Assembly (NCBI GenBank): GCA_038233055.1 | Contig: JBBSMS010000178.1 | Coordinates: 1 to 6,108, forward strand | Origin: Salsipaludibacter sp038233055 | GTDB lineage: Bacteria > Actinomycetota > Nitriliruptoria > Nitriliruptorales > Nitriliruptoraceae | DNA: 6,108 nt | Direction of reading: 5' to 3' | In this document: piece after piece, positions 5,880-6,108 of the stretch | Layout of the letters: every line of letters starts with the position of its first letter | How positions within the stretch are numbered: position 1 is the stretch's first letter | Notes under the pieces: generated by a model | Told to the model about the DNA's origin: nothing | Databases searched by the model: none | Seen by the model: the letters and a program-made list of their open reading frames with translations, nothing else | Position numbers and translations under genes: made by a program

Positions 5880-6108
5880 GTCCCAGCGGGTGGTTGTCGA
5901 TGTGTTGGACCATGGGGGTGAAGTGGTCGGGGTCGTAGTCGGACCAGATCGACCCGGACCCGTCCAGGCGCGGCATCACCACCGACCGGTTGTCCTCGAT
6001 CGGACGTTGTTGGCGTTCCGTCCGGGCGTCTTCGACAAGTTGGGCGACGAGCCAGTCGATCTCGAACACCAACGCGTCGGCTTCCATGTCCACATAGGTC
6101 GGCGCCAG

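Larger units (their letters stand above)
5545..6108 (-). pseudogene. Partial open frame from the right edge, probably a broken gene (possibly DUF222-like)
   Basis: The frame is open from the window edge and ends at a TGA at 5545-5547. The part from 6108 to about 5895 looks protein-coding: a helical, acidic stretch (EADALVFEIDWLVAQLVEDA), then DGSGSIWSDYDPDHFTPMVQHID. Its layout recalls the middle of DUF222 proteins, which are often fused to an HNH nuclease. That similarity is weak and I do not claim recognition. At about 5837-5888 the frame crosses palindromic sequence that reads as CERSEQ and RARRAR, a common artefact of intergenic repeats. Beyond about 5750 codons uncommon in this genome (ATA, AGA, AGG, AGT, TCA) appear, and no HNH motif follows. 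I therefore read it as a truncated gene whose true coding ends near 5890. An intact small protein ending at 5545 is the alternative. The N-terminus is outside the window. Confidence 0.4.

Overview
The window is very GC-rich. Codons end mostly in G or C, several starts are GTG or follow a GGAG-type ribosome binding site, and genes overlap by ATGA. This suggests the chromosome of a high-GC actinobacterium (Actinomycetota). The sequence does not let me name a genus. All convincing genes lie on the minus strand, so transcription runs from high to low coordinates; the many long plus-strand frames are antisense shadows.

Right end (about 5545-6108): an open frame enters from beyond the right edge. 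It has protein-like character only down to about 5885-5900. It then meets a GC hairpin and a CGCTGCGCTC-type palindromic stretch, and afterwards looks like decayed or non-coding DNA. It may be the remnant of a DUF222/HNH-type gene, but that identification is weak. A perfect 8-bp hairpin sits at 5713-5734.

4803-5522: a complete gene for an Ltp-family lipoprotein. It has an N-terminal lipobox, a long acidic TV/PE repeat stalk, and two copies of the Ltp (host cell surface-exposed lipoprotein) domain. Its ribosome binding site can pair with an upstream sequence. The best-known member of this family is a phage superinfection-exclusion protein. Between this gene and the next lie about 260 bp with no gene, two terminator-like hairpins and a short tandem repeat.

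3802-4539: a six-helix membrane protein resembling DUF998.

1-3689: a tightly packed operon of four ABC-2 exporter genes in the order ATPase A, permease A, ATPase B, permease B. The junctions are ATGA, ATGA and a 2-bp gap. Permease B runs off the left edge. The genes presumably encode two exporter modules, or one heteromeric exporter. Nothing in the window reveals the substrate, and no regulator or biosynthetic gene is visible. I see no mobile-element, CRISPR, tRNA or rRNA feature, and no strong evidence for a new multi-gene system. The lipoprotein is the most interesting locus.
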